From assembly GCA_002480735.1 (NCBI GenBank), contig DLCS01000239.1, positions 1 to 14,088 of the forward strand: DNA of 14,088 bases, written 5' to 3'. Within the stretch, counting starts at the first letter, position 1. Each line of letters starts with the position of its first letter. The translations under genes were made by a program, and so were the position numbers. Origin of the DNA: Bacillaceae bacterium UBA7792 (lineage in GTDB: Bacteria > Bacillota > Bacilli > Bacillales > Cytobacillaceae). Below, piece after piece: positions 1-7,160 of the stretch. The notes under the pieces are model-generated. The model was not told where the DNA came from. It ran no database searches and saw nothing but the letters and a program-made list of their open reading frames with translations.

Positions 1-70
1 CAGGTTTGAATAAGCCATATTTAGAGTAGTAGTGGGAATCCCCCAAAGTATAACGTCTTAAATATTAGAA

Positions 71-102
71 GGGCATCCGAAAGTTGATGGATGCCCTTTT
101 TT
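71..102 (+). terminator. Rho-independent terminator of an upstream gene
   Basis: The 8-bp stem GGGCATCC (71-78) and GGATGCCC (89-96) closes a 10-base loop and is followed by a run of six T (97-102). Flanking A/T pairs extend the stem. No gene for it lies within the window, so it probably ends transcription from a gene to the left and insulates the oxidoreductase operon. Confidence 0.85.
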
Positions 103-117
103 GTTCTTCATGATCAC

Positions 118-146
118 AGTACCAGGTACCATGGTACTAGGTCCCG
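118..146. repeat. Degenerate REP-like palindrome (GGTACC family)
   Basis: It contains AGTACC, GGTACC and the perfect 12-bp palindrome GTACCATGGTAC (126-137), followed by AGGTCCC. It resembles the paired GGTACC head of the four 55-bp REP copies at 3941, 10367, 11183 and 13978, but lacks their GTGGAC/GTCC body. It may be a decayed or partial copy. Confidence 0.5.
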
Positions 147-155
147 AAATCTTTG

Positions 156-184
156 TTCACCCCTATCCAATTTAATGGTAGAAT
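156..184 (+). promoter_or_regulatory. Candidate sigma-A promoter for the oxidoreductase pair
   Basis: A -35-like TTCACC (156-161) lies 17 bp from a -10-like TAGAAT (179-184), 28 bp before the first start codon. The -10 matches 5 of 6 consensus bases and the -35 matches 4 of 6. This is inference from consensus only. Confidence 0.4.
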
Positions 185-212
185 GAATAGACTGGAGAAA
201 TAGGAGGGTATT

Positions 213-2057
213 ATGGTAAAAAGAAAAACTTTGCTATTTGCTTCCATTTTATTAATAGCATTAGTAGGTTTATGGGGAATAAAAGTGTTAAAAAAGGACG
301 TACCTAAAGCGACCGAGACGACGGTACCAGAGAAGCAATACGATGTCATTGTGATCGGTGGCGAGCCAGAAGGAGTAGCTGCAGCAGTATCAGCAGCCCG
401 AAATGGAGCTAAGACGCTTCTAGTGGAACGTCGGGATGACTTAGGTGGGTTGTTTACATATGGAATGCTCAATTTCCTTGATATTCCCCAAGGGGAAGAT
501 GGAGAATCTGTGAGCCAGGGGATTTTCAAGGAGTGGCATGCATTAGTTGGTGGCGGAAATGCCTTTGGCATTGAGGAAGCAAAGAGTGCTTTCAGACAGC
601 TGGTGGAGAATGAACCGAATCTCTCTTTGATGACAGAGACGAAGGTTTCAGAAGCCATTTTAGAAGAGAATCGTGTTGCAGGAGTGGAATTGACGAACGA
701 ACACGGCACTTTCAAGGTCAAAGGGAAAGCTTTCATTGATGCGACCCAGGATGCCGACTTTGCGGTGATGGCAGGTGCTCCCTATTTTGTTGGGGGAGAG
801 GACATCGGAATTAAGCATAAGAAAATGTCGGTGACACTCATGATTCATTTGAAGAATCTCGATTGGGAGCGAATTAAGGAGACAGCAGCCTCCGAGAAAT
901 TTGGCAGTGCGGTTGTAACGGATAAGGTCGCATGGGGATTTTCTGCTTTGCATCATGTGTACATGCCGGTAGAGGAAAATACGAGATTGCGTGGGTTAAA
1001 TCTCGCCAAAATTAATGATGAATACTTCATTAATGCCCTACAAATATTTGGCGTGGATGGGCTAGATGAGGAATCCAAGAAGGCTGCGATTGAAAAAGGG
1101 AAACGAGAGACTGAAAATATTCTTGCTTATTTGCAAAAGGAGTTTCCTGGCTTCGAAAATGCAGAGATTGCTAGCTTCCCGAGCGAGCTCTATGTTAGAG
1201 AAACACGACATATTTGGGCGGAATATCAGCTTCCGATGTCAGATGTTTGGACAAACAGGGATCATTGGGACAATATTGGTTATGGGGGCTATCCGGTCGA
1301 TATTCAGGCACAGACCCCTCAGGATTACGGATATATTGTCGCTGACCCTAAGCAGTATGCGATCCCGTTCCGCTCGTTAGTTCCTAAGGAAATCGATGGA
1401 CTACTTGTTGTCGGTCGAGCAGCCGGCTACTCATCGATTGCGGCAGGAAGTGCTCGTGTGGTTCCAACTGGGATGACAACAGGTGAGGCAGCTGGTGCAG
1501 CAGCCGCACTAGCGATCGAAGAGAAGGTTACTTTTAGGGAATTGAGTAGGAATGAAGGACTGATTGAAGCCCTGCGAGATACCTTGACGAAGCAAGGAGC
1601 TTTTGTCAAACATATCAAGACAAGCTATCCATATGAAGGCGAATGGTATGATGAATCGATTCAGACCCTAATTGATTATGGACTCATCTTTGGCCGCTAT
1701 GATAATGATATGAAGGTTGATGAGGTAGCGACAACGCATGCTTTTATGAATATGGTGAAGGAAATATTGCTTCGGGTTGATGAGGAGGGCTATTTTTACT
1801 CAGAAGATGAGCTTGCCACACTATATGATCAACTAATAGAAAAAGAAGACCGGCCTATTACGAGAGACGAGGCAGCCGGTATTTTGGCCCAGTTGTTATA
1901 TAAAGAAACTGGAACTACTAGCTGGGGAACACTGCTAGAACAGCAAGTGATCAGTGATGATTTAGCTAATCGAATTAGTGAGGATCAAGAGTTGACTTTG
2001 AAGGAAATGTTCGCAATCAATGCTTCCTTCATTCATTATCTAAAGCGAAGCCTGTAG
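213..2057 (+). CDS. Membrane-anchored FAD-dependent oxidoreductase, copy 1
   Basis: This is a 614-aa FAD-dependent oxidoreductase of the FAD_oxidored (PF12831-like) group. A basic N-terminus (KRK) and a hydrophobic segment at about residues 6-25 suggest a signal anchor. A dinucleotide-binding fold follows at about 43-80, with VIGGEPEGVAAA in place of the usual GxGxxG and then LLVERRDDLGGLFT. A second FAD-contact region, VVGRAAGYSSIAAGSARV, starts near residue 399. The C-terminus (about 478-520 and 547-562, with TRDEAAGILA) resembles SLH repeats. The start is fixed by AGGAGGG at 202-208. Only 10 bases separate it from its paralogue at 2068, so they form an operon. The substrate cannot be inferred. 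No twin-arginine motif is visible, so it is unclear how a folded flavoprotein would reach the outside if the C-terminus is surface-exposed. Confidence 0.88.
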   Translation: MVKRKTLLFASILLIALVGLWGIKVLKKDVPKATETTVPEKQYDVIVIGGEPEGVAAAVSAARNGAKTLLVERRDDLGGLFTYGMLNFLDIPQGEDGESVSQGIFKEWHALVGGGNAFGIEEAKSAFRQLVENEPNLSLMTETKVSEAILEENRVAGVELTNEHGTFKVKGKAFIDATQDADFAVMAGAPYFVGGEDIGIKHKKMSVTLMIHLKNLDWERIKETAASEKFGSAVVTDKVAWGFSALHHVYMPVEENTRLRGLNLAKINDEYFINALQIFGVDGLDEESKKAAIEKGKRETENILAYLQKEFPGFENAEIASFPSELYVRETRHIWAEYQLPMSDVWTNRDHWDNIGYGGYPVDIQAQTPQDYGYIVADPKQYAIPFRSLVPKEIDGLLVVGRAAGYSSIAAGSARVVPTGMTTGEAAGAAAALAIEEKVTFRELSRNEGLIEALRDTLTKQGAFVKHIKTSYPYEGEWYDESIQTLIDYGLIFGRYDNDMKVDEVATTHAFMNMVKEILLRVDEEGYFYSEDELATLYDQLIEKEDRPITRDEAAGILAQLLYKETGTTSWGTLLEQQVISDDLANRISEDQELTLKEMFAINASFIHYLKRSL

Positions 2058-2067
2058 GGAGGGTATT

Positions 2068-3936
2068 ATGGGAAAGAGGTTAATTTGGGTGGTAGCCTTG
2101 CTACTAATTGGCGCAGCAGGATATTGGGGCTATCAATCTTATAATAATAAGCAAGACAAACAGGAAGTAGAGAATCTGACACAAGGGTATGAGAAACCAA
2201 GTGTGCAGAGTGATTTAGCTGAGCAATATGACGTTATTGTCATTGGTGGAGAGCCAGAAGGGGTTGCTGCTGCGGTATCGGCTGCCCGGAATGGTGCCAA
2301 GACGCTCCTTGTGGAGAAGCGAGCAGAGCTCGGTGGACTTTTCACCTATGGTATGTTGAACTTTCTCGATATTCCTCAGGGTGAGGATGGGAAGTCGGTC
2401 AGCCGAGGAATTTATGGGGAGTGGCATAAGCTGGTTGGCGGCGGAAATGCATTTGGAATTTTGGAAGCTAAGGCTGCTTTTCAAAAGCTAGTCGATGACG
2501 AGCCGAATCTTACACTAGCAACAGAAACGGATGTTGTGAAGTCGGTGATGGCTCGAAATAAGGTGACCGCGGTGCGATTGAAGAACGTAAACGGTGAGTT
2601 TGAGGTGAAGGGAAAGGCCTTCATTGATGCGACTCAGGATGCTGATTTCGCGACCATGTCGAATGTTCCATACTTCACTGGCGGTGAGGACATTGGTATT
2701 AAGGATAAAAAAATGGCCGTCACGCTCATGATCCATTTGAAAAATGTCGATTGGAAAAAGATCAAAGAAACAGCGAAATCTGAGAAATTCGGTGCTGCTG
2801 AAGTAACAGATTCGGTTGCTTGGGGATTTTCGAAGCTTCACTATGATTACGAGCCTGTGGAAGAGAACACTAGACTTCGAGGGCTTAATCTCGTGAAAAT
2901 TGATGATGAATATTATATTAATGCACTGCAGATTTTTGGCATCGATGGACTGGACGAAGCTTCAAAGCAGGAAGCAATTGAAAAAGGGAAACGAGAAACG
3001 AAGCATATTCTCGCTTTTTTACAAAAGGAATTTCCAGGCTTTGAGAATGCAGAGATTGCCAGCTTCCCAACAGAGCTCTATGTAAGGGAAACAAGACATA
3101 TTTGGGCGGAGTACCAGCTACCTATGGCGGATGTGTGGACGAATAAGGACCATTGGGATAGCATCGGATTTGGGGCTTATCCAGTTGATGTTCAAGCACA
3201 AACGCCTCAGGATTATGGCTATGTTTTATCCGATCCAAAGCAATATGCGATTCCATTCCGTTCCCTCGTTCCAAAAGGAATTGATGGATTATTGGTAGTT
3301 GGTCGCTCGGCAGGCTTTTCTTCTTTGGCAGCGGGTAGTGCACGGGTTGTACCAACGGGAATGGTCACAGGGGAAGCGGCAGGCGCTGCGGCTACGCTTG
3401 CTTTGGAGCAAGACTTGTCGTTTCGGGAGCTAAGCAAGGATAAGGAATTAATAAAAACGCTAAGAAACACATTGGAGAAGCAAGGAGCTTTTGTAAAGCA
3501 TATCGAAACCGACTATCCATATCAGGGTGAATGGTATGACGAATCGATTCAAACATTAATGAACTATGGCTTAGTCGTCGGCGGCTATTCCAATGAACTA
3601 AAGGTAGATGAGGCGGCCACAAGACATAGCTTTGTGAACATGCTGAAGGGCGCAGTTTACCGTGCGAATCCAGTTGTGGCGAAGGAACTCGGGGACAAGC
3701 TTGAGGCTATTCATGCCGAAGCATTCAGCACGGAGAATGGTCCTCTCGAATTAAATGAAGCAAGTTCCATTTTGGCAAAGCTGTTCTTCAAAGAGGGTGA
3801 GAGCTGGGGAACGCTCGTCGAGAATGGACTCATTGCCCCTCAGACAGCTGACCATATCAAATCCGAGAACCACAAACTCCAGCTCAAAGAAATGTACGCC
3901 ATCTGTGCAAGCGTCATCGAATACATCAAAGAATAA
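2068..3936 (+). CDS. Membrane-anchored FAD-dependent oxidoreductase, copy 2
   Basis: This 622-aa protein is a tandem paralogue of the gene at 213-2057, collinear along its whole length. It has an N-terminal hydrophobic anchor (about 5-22), a charged linker (about 27-50), the same dinucleotide-binding block GGEPEGVAAAVSAARNGAKT, the second FAD region VVGRSAGFSSLAAGSARVV, and an SLH-like C-terminus (YDESIQTLMNYGLVVGGYSN onward). Its RBS and start (ggagggtattATGG) match those of copy 1 base for base over 14 nt. The two copies diverge mostly at third codon positions, for example in the FAD loop, which points to an old duplication with both proteins under constraint. The region just before the C-terminal segment (about 525-570) is the most different between the copies. 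A REP element begins 5 bp after its stop. Its substrate is unknown. Confidence 0.88.
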   Translation: MGKRLIWVVALLLIGAAGYWGYQSYNNKQDKQEVENLTQGYEKPSVQSDLAEQYDVIVIGGEPEGVAAAVSAARNGAKTLLVEKRAELGGLFTYGMLNFLDIPQGEDGKSVSRGIYGEWHKLVGGGNAFGILEAKAAFQKLVDDEPNLTLATETDVVKSVMARNKVTAVRLKNVNGEFEVKGKAFIDATQDADFATMSNVPYFTGGEDIGIKDKKMAVTLMIHLKNVDWKKIKETAKSEKFGAAEVTDSVAWGFSKLHYDYEPVEENTRLRGLNLVKIDDEYYINALQIFGIDGLDEASKQEAIEKGKRETKHILAFLQKEFPGFENAEIASFPTELYVRETRHIWAEYQLPMADVWTNKDHWDSIGFGAYPVDVQAQTPQDYGYVLSDPKQYAIPFRSLVPKGIDGLLVVGRSAGFSSLAAGSARVVPTGMVTGEAAGAAATLALEQDLSFRELSKDKELIKTLRNTLEKQGAFVKHIETDYPYQGEWYDESIQTLMNYGLVVGGYSNELKVDEAATRHSFVNMLKGAVYRANPVVAKELGDKLEAIHAEAFSTENGPLELNEASSILAKLFFKEGESWGTLVENGLIAPQTADHIKSENHKLQLKEMYAICASVIEYIKE

Positions 3937-3940
3937 GAAT

Positions 3941-3995
3941 GGTACCAGGTACCGCCGGTGGACAAAAAATCGATTTTGTCCGTGTGGGGTGGACA
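3941..3995 (+). repeat. REP element copy 1 (55 bp, forward)
   Basis: It starts with GGTACCAGGTACCGCCGG, then TGGAC, an A-rich spacer, TTTTGTCC and finally GGGGTGGACA. It lies 4 bp after the stop codon of the second oxidoreductase. It has the same length and layout as the copies at 10367, 11183 and 13978. The internal GGAC/GTCC arms can form a hairpin. It was probably placed by the RAYT transposase encoded at 10579-11163 or by a relative. Confidence 0.85.
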
Positions 3996-4026
3996 GTTGG
4001 TGAAAATCCTCATATATTATGAGTTT

Positions 4027-4042
4027 AATCAAACGTTTGATT
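4027..4042. promoter_or_regulatory. Perfect 16-bp palindrome, operator-like
   Basis: AATCAAACGTTTGATT is a perfect inverted repeat. Palindromes of this length and style are typical of dimeric regulators such as TetR-family proteins. No regulator gene is in the window. It lies between the 3' REP of the oxidoreductase operon and a terminator, over 340 bp from the next start, so its target is unclear. Confidence 0.4.
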
Positions 4043-4047
4043 GAAGG

Positions 4048-4080
4048 AGCATCCTTTTTTGGAAGGGTGCTTTTCTCTTT
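4048..4080 (+). terminator. Terminator of the oxidoreductase operon
   Basis: AGCATCC (4048-4054) pairs with GGGTGCT (4065-4071) with one G-T wobble, around a T-rich loop, and is followed by TTTTCTCTTT. It is the first good terminator after the second oxidoreductase. Confidence 0.65.
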
Positions 4081-4119
4081 ATCTGGTACAGCAACCTTAG
4101 GTGATACTGTGGACCAGAT
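4081..4119 (+). other. Hairpin-forming sequence in the intergenic region
   Basis: ATCTGGT (4081-4087) is complementary to ACCAGAT (4113-4119), and inner CAG and CTG arms can also pair. No T-run follows. It could be an RNA stem in a leader of the downstream gene or a leftover of a decayed element. Its function is unknown. Confidence 0.3.
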
Positions 4120-4386
4120 TTGTATGAGCCCCTCTATCTCCGAGAGATCTATAAGAAAAAAGAAGGTAAAGCCTGTCATTAACATCGAATAATGTGTGCA
4201 AACCGTCATCTCAAGGATCAGTCAAACCGATATTTGCGAAGCCCTTTAGATATTTTATTGGTTTACATCGACAATCCCCGCCCACCCTTCATTCAAACTA
4301 CATTTAACAGGAAATTTAAAAAATATTATAAATTATCAGAACATTTCTATTATAATAGAGAAAACCAGTTAAGCGAGGTGTAGCTG
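4120..4386. other. Non-coding upstream region of the aldolase-like gene
   Basis: No convincing gene is seen here. Short open frames lack ribosome binding sites. The only recognisable element is a perfect TATAAT at 4351-4356, a likely -10 box 31 bp before the TTG start at 4387. No good -35 sits at the right distance, so the promoter may rely on an activator. The region just upstream (4311-4340) is very A/T-rich and may act as an UP-like element. Confidence 0.35.
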
Positions 4387-5553
4387 TTGTTTTCAAATAA
4401 GGTACTATCCGCCATTTCTCTCCCCTCACTATTATTAGATCTGGATGCATTTGATGCAAACTGCCGGGAGATTGCGAAAAAAGCAAACGGAAAAAAATTA
4501 AGGATTGCCTCAAAATCAATTCGTTCAGTTTCTGTTTTAAAAAGAATCCTTGAGTCAAATTCCGTCTATCAGGGGATTATGACCTTCAGCCCACATGAAG
4601 CGATTTTTCTAGCCGAAAAAGGATTTGATGATATTTTGATGGGCTATCCTTGCTGGGATAAGGAAGCTTTATCAAAAATTGCTCAGCTCACCGAAAGCCG
4701 GATTGTTCTTATGGTTGATTGTATCGAGCATATCGATTACCTAGAGAAGATCGCTGAGGAGACAAAGGGAAGCTTCTATCTCTGCGTCGATGTGGATATG
4801 AGTACCACCTTTCCAGGACTCCATTTCGGTGTGAGACGTTCGCCTATAAAAACGGAGCATAGTGCCTTAGAGCTAGCCGAGCGGATTCAGCAGGCACAGA
4901 GGATCGAATTGCTTGGGGTGATGGGCTATGAAGCGCAAATTGCAGGTGTGGGCGACCGGGTTCCTTCACAGCAAATGAAAAACAAACTCATAACGTATCT
5001 AAAAGGAAAATCCATCACAGAAATTCAATCACGAAGAGGGAAAATCATTGAAATGCTACGCAAAAAAGGGTTTGCACTTTCACTTGTTAACGGCGGTGGT
5101 ACGGGCAGTCTACATACAACGACAACGGAGGATTACATAACGGAGGTTACGGTGGGCTCGGGATTTTACTCCCCACTGTTATTTGATTACTATAAGGACT
5201 TCTGCTATAAGCCGTCACTATTTTTCGCCTTGCCAGTTGTAAGAAGGCCTGCCCCGAACATTTACACATGTCTTGGCGGTGGCTACATTGCTTCCGGTGC
5301 AATTGGGAAGGACAAAGAACCAAAGCCAGTGTTTCCACCTGGAGGTAAGCTCCTCTCCTTAGAAGGTGCAGGCGAGGTGCAAACGCCAGTCTTCTTTGAA
5401 AAAGAAACACTTAAGATTGGAGATCCTATTCTTTTTCGCGCAGCCAAAGCGGGAGAGGTTTGTGAACGTTTCAATGAGATAATATGCATTTCCAATGGAG
5501 AAATCGTCGATCGTTATCCAACGTATCGCGGGGAGGGAGCTTGCTTTTTATGA
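4387..5553 (+). CDS. PLP-dependent amino acid deaminase/aldolase (D-threonine aldolase / D-serine dehydratase-like)
   Basis: This 388-aa fold-type III PLP enzyme has an alanine-racemase-like N-terminal barrel and a C-terminal D-serine-dehydratase-like domain. The likely Schiff-base lysine is K43 in LRIASKSIRS. GGGTGS at 236-241 is the expected phosphate-binding loop, and TVGSGFYSPLLFD and CLGGGYIASG are family blocks. Relatives cleave or deaminate D-beta-hydroxy amino acids, but the substrate here is unknown. The TTG start is set by GAGGTG (4375-4380) with a 6-nt spacer. The stop overlaps the next start as ATGA, so the two are translationally coupled to a VAO-type oxidase. From memory of the family, the block FRAAKAGEVCERF usually reads RHAKAGE. 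Here A352 stands where I expect a histidine, which could affect metal binding. Confidence 0.82.
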   Translation: MFSNKVLSAISLPSLLLDLDAFDANCREIAKKANGKKLRIASKSIRSVSVLKRILESNSVYQGIMTFSPHEAIFLAEKGFDDILMGYPCWDKEALSKIAQLTESRIVLMVDCIEHIDYLEKIAEETKGSFYLCVDVDMSTTFPGLHFGVRRSPIKTEHSALELAERIQQAQRIELLGVMGYEAQIAGVGDRVPSQQMKNKLITYLKGKSITEIQSRRGKIIEMLRKKGFALSLVNGGGTGSLHTTTTEDYITEVTVGSGFYSPLLFDYYKDFCYKPSLFFALPVVRRPAPNIYTCLGGGYIASGAIGKDKEPKPVFPPGGKLLSLEGAGEVQTPVFFEKETLKIGDPILFRAAKAGEVCERFNEIICISNGEIVDRYPTYRGEGACFL

Positions 5554-6870
5554 TAAAAACGGTTCAAGGTCAGACATGGAAAAATTGGTCTCAATCAGTT
5601 GAAAGCCATCCTGAAAAAATTCTCTACCCAGCTACGATTGACGAGGTGTGTACGCTGGTGAGGGAGGCGAAGCAGCAAAGGAAAAAGATTCGTGTTGTCG
5701 GAGCTGGGCACTCTTTTACTAGACTGGTCCAGACGGATGTATGGCTGGTTTCTCTAGATCTATTAAGTGGAATTGAAGAGCTTGATGAAGGGAAAATGAC
5801 AGTTACGGTGCTTGGTGGTACGAGGCTTTTTCAAATCGGCGAAGAGCTTGGGAGGCGAGGGTTTGCTCAGGAAAACCTTGGGGATATTAATGTTCAGAGT
5901 ATTGCTGGAGCGATTTCGACGGGAACGCATGGGAACGGAATAGGATTTGGAAATGTTTCGTCACAGGTACTCGAAATAACGATTGTCACCGCTTCTGGTG
6001 AAGTCATGACGATCTCGGAAACGATGAATGACAAGTATTTTAAGGCCAGTCTTGTTTCACTTGGCAGTCTTGGAATTATTGTAAAAGTGAAGCTGCGAAT
6101 GATTAAGAGTCCTGTCTATGAATACAGAAGCGATAAGGTTCGTTTTTCTGAACTCATAGAGAAGCTCGACTATCTCATAGATTCTAATCGCCATTTTGAA
6201 TTTTACCTGTTTCCTTTTTCCGATCTCGTTCAAATCAAAACGATGAATATCACGAATCGACAACCACAGCGTTTGACCTTCCACCATTTAGAAAGTCTCG
6301 TGCTTGAAAACTATCTTTTTTTCCTTCTATCAGAATTGTGTAGATGGTTCCCAAGGACTACCCGATTTGTCAGCCGTCTTTCTGCAAAGGCGATTGGGAC
6401 CACTTCAATTGCTGCTCACAGCTACCAGCTTTTTGCCACACCGAGAAAAGTGAAATTTAATGAAATCGAGTACTGCATCCCTCTTGAGAACATGAAGGAA
6501 GCGATTCAAGAGGTTCGAGAGCGTATCGAGACCAATCAATATGAGGTGCACTTCCCAATTGAGTGCCGCACTGTCAAAGCTGATGATATTTGGCTAAGTC
6601 CGTCCTATCAAAGGGATTCTGCCTATATCGCCTTCCATATGTATAAAGGCATGTCCTACGAGCTATTTTCGCGATATGGAGGCCATTATGCAGAAGTACG
6701 GGGGCCGCCCGCATTGGGGAAAAATGCACAAGCGTGAGCATCCTGAGCTACTTAGTCTCTATCCGAAGTTTGCCGATTTTCTGATCGTACGGCAAGAGCT
6801 AGACCCGGATGGGATGTTTTTGAATGAATACCTGCGGGAGCTGTTTGTGTGGGATAAGGCGGAGGAGTGA
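5550..6870 (+). pseudogene. FAD-linked oxidase (D-arabinono-1,4-lactone / alditol oxidase-like), frameshifted
   Basis: This VAO/PCMH-family flavoprotein has an FAD_binding_4-like domain (about 20-150) with GAGHSF (H54 is the likely covalent FAD histidine) and GAISTGTHGNG (120-130). A C-terminal ALO-like domain follows. The start is the ATG overlapping the upstream stop, with GGGAG at 5535-5539. An in-frame ATG at 5484 lies inside the upstream gene and has no reason to be used. The frame ends early at 6737 in unrelated residues. The expected ending (MEAIMQKYGGRPHWGKMH ... ELDPDGMFLNEYL) continues in the next frame from 6676 to 6870. Dropping one T from the run at 6666-6669 restores YELFRDMEAIM and a protein of about 439 aa, the normal family length. 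The shift may be a real inactivating mutation, a sequencing error or slippage. Confidence 0.82.
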
Positions 6871-6943
6871 ACTGGGAGTTGAATTTGGATATGAGTCTGA
6901 GTCTGAGTTTTCAACTGCATCAGTGTTCCATATCTATACTCGC

Positions 6944-6972
6944 TTGGCCCTGCTTTTGGAAAGTAGGGCCAA
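6944..6972. terminator. Strong hairpin after the oxidase gene
   Basis: TTGGCCCTGCTTT (6944-6956) pairs with AAAGTAGGGCCAA (6960-6972), with one G-T wobble and a 3-base loop. No clear U-tract follows on either strand. It may still end or stabilise the upstream transcript, or act on both strands between convergent genes. Confidence 0.5.
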
Positions 6973-7040
6973 ACTTTACTGGCCGCGTGTAGATTCAGCA
7001 AAGGGATAGGGGTTTCTTGGCCTTTTTATGCTTGGAATCC

Positions 7041-7155
7041 CGTTTCGCAAATAAATTTTGTTTTTAGCAAATATAATTGTTTTTTCGCAAATAAAAGCCT
7101 TTTTCCGCAAATATAATTGGTTTTTAGCAAATAAACTTAAGTTTTTGCAAACAAC
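7041..7155 (+). repeat. 20-bp direct repeat array A (six units), downstream of the NERD gene
   Basis: The core GCAA recurs at 7047, 7067, 7087, 7107, 7127 and 7147, an exact 20-bp period. Units read roughly TTTTT(A/C)GCAAATA plus a 7-base variable A/T-rich tail. Three of the first five have a full TTTTT (7061, 7081, 7121). The sixth is degenerate (GCAAAC). Its sister array at 8192-8311 has the same unit, orientation, spacing and unit number. The array ends about 10 bp from the NERD gene stop. Because 20 is not a multiple of 3, it translates into a 60-bp pattern (FAKN-YLRK-FICEK), which makes a spurious minus-strand reading frame here. Confidence 0.9.
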
Positions 7156-7160
7156 CTCCA

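Noticed and set aside
4019..4192. A 57-codon plus-strand ORF (starts MSLIKRLIEGASFFG)
   Set aside because: It has no ribosome binding site, overlaps the 16-bp palindrome and runs straight through the terminator at 4048-4080. I recognise no family.
3751..4209. A 152-aa minus-strand ORF over the end of the second oxidoreductase and the REP copy
   Set aside because: It is antisense to a well-supported gene and crosses a REP and a terminator. The amino-acid content looks random.
4230..4242. A lone ATATTTGCGAA resembling one array unit in reverse
   Set aside because: It is a single short A/T-rich match with no periodic neighbours, so it is likely chance.
4192..4383. A 63-aa plus-strand ORF before the aldolase-like gene
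   Set aside because: It has no ribosome binding site, spans the likely -10 box and has no recognisable motif. It is probably non-coding.
6891..6910. Short tandem TGAGTC repeats after the oxidase gene
   Set aside because: There are only about two and a half copies of a hexamer, with no clear structure or role.
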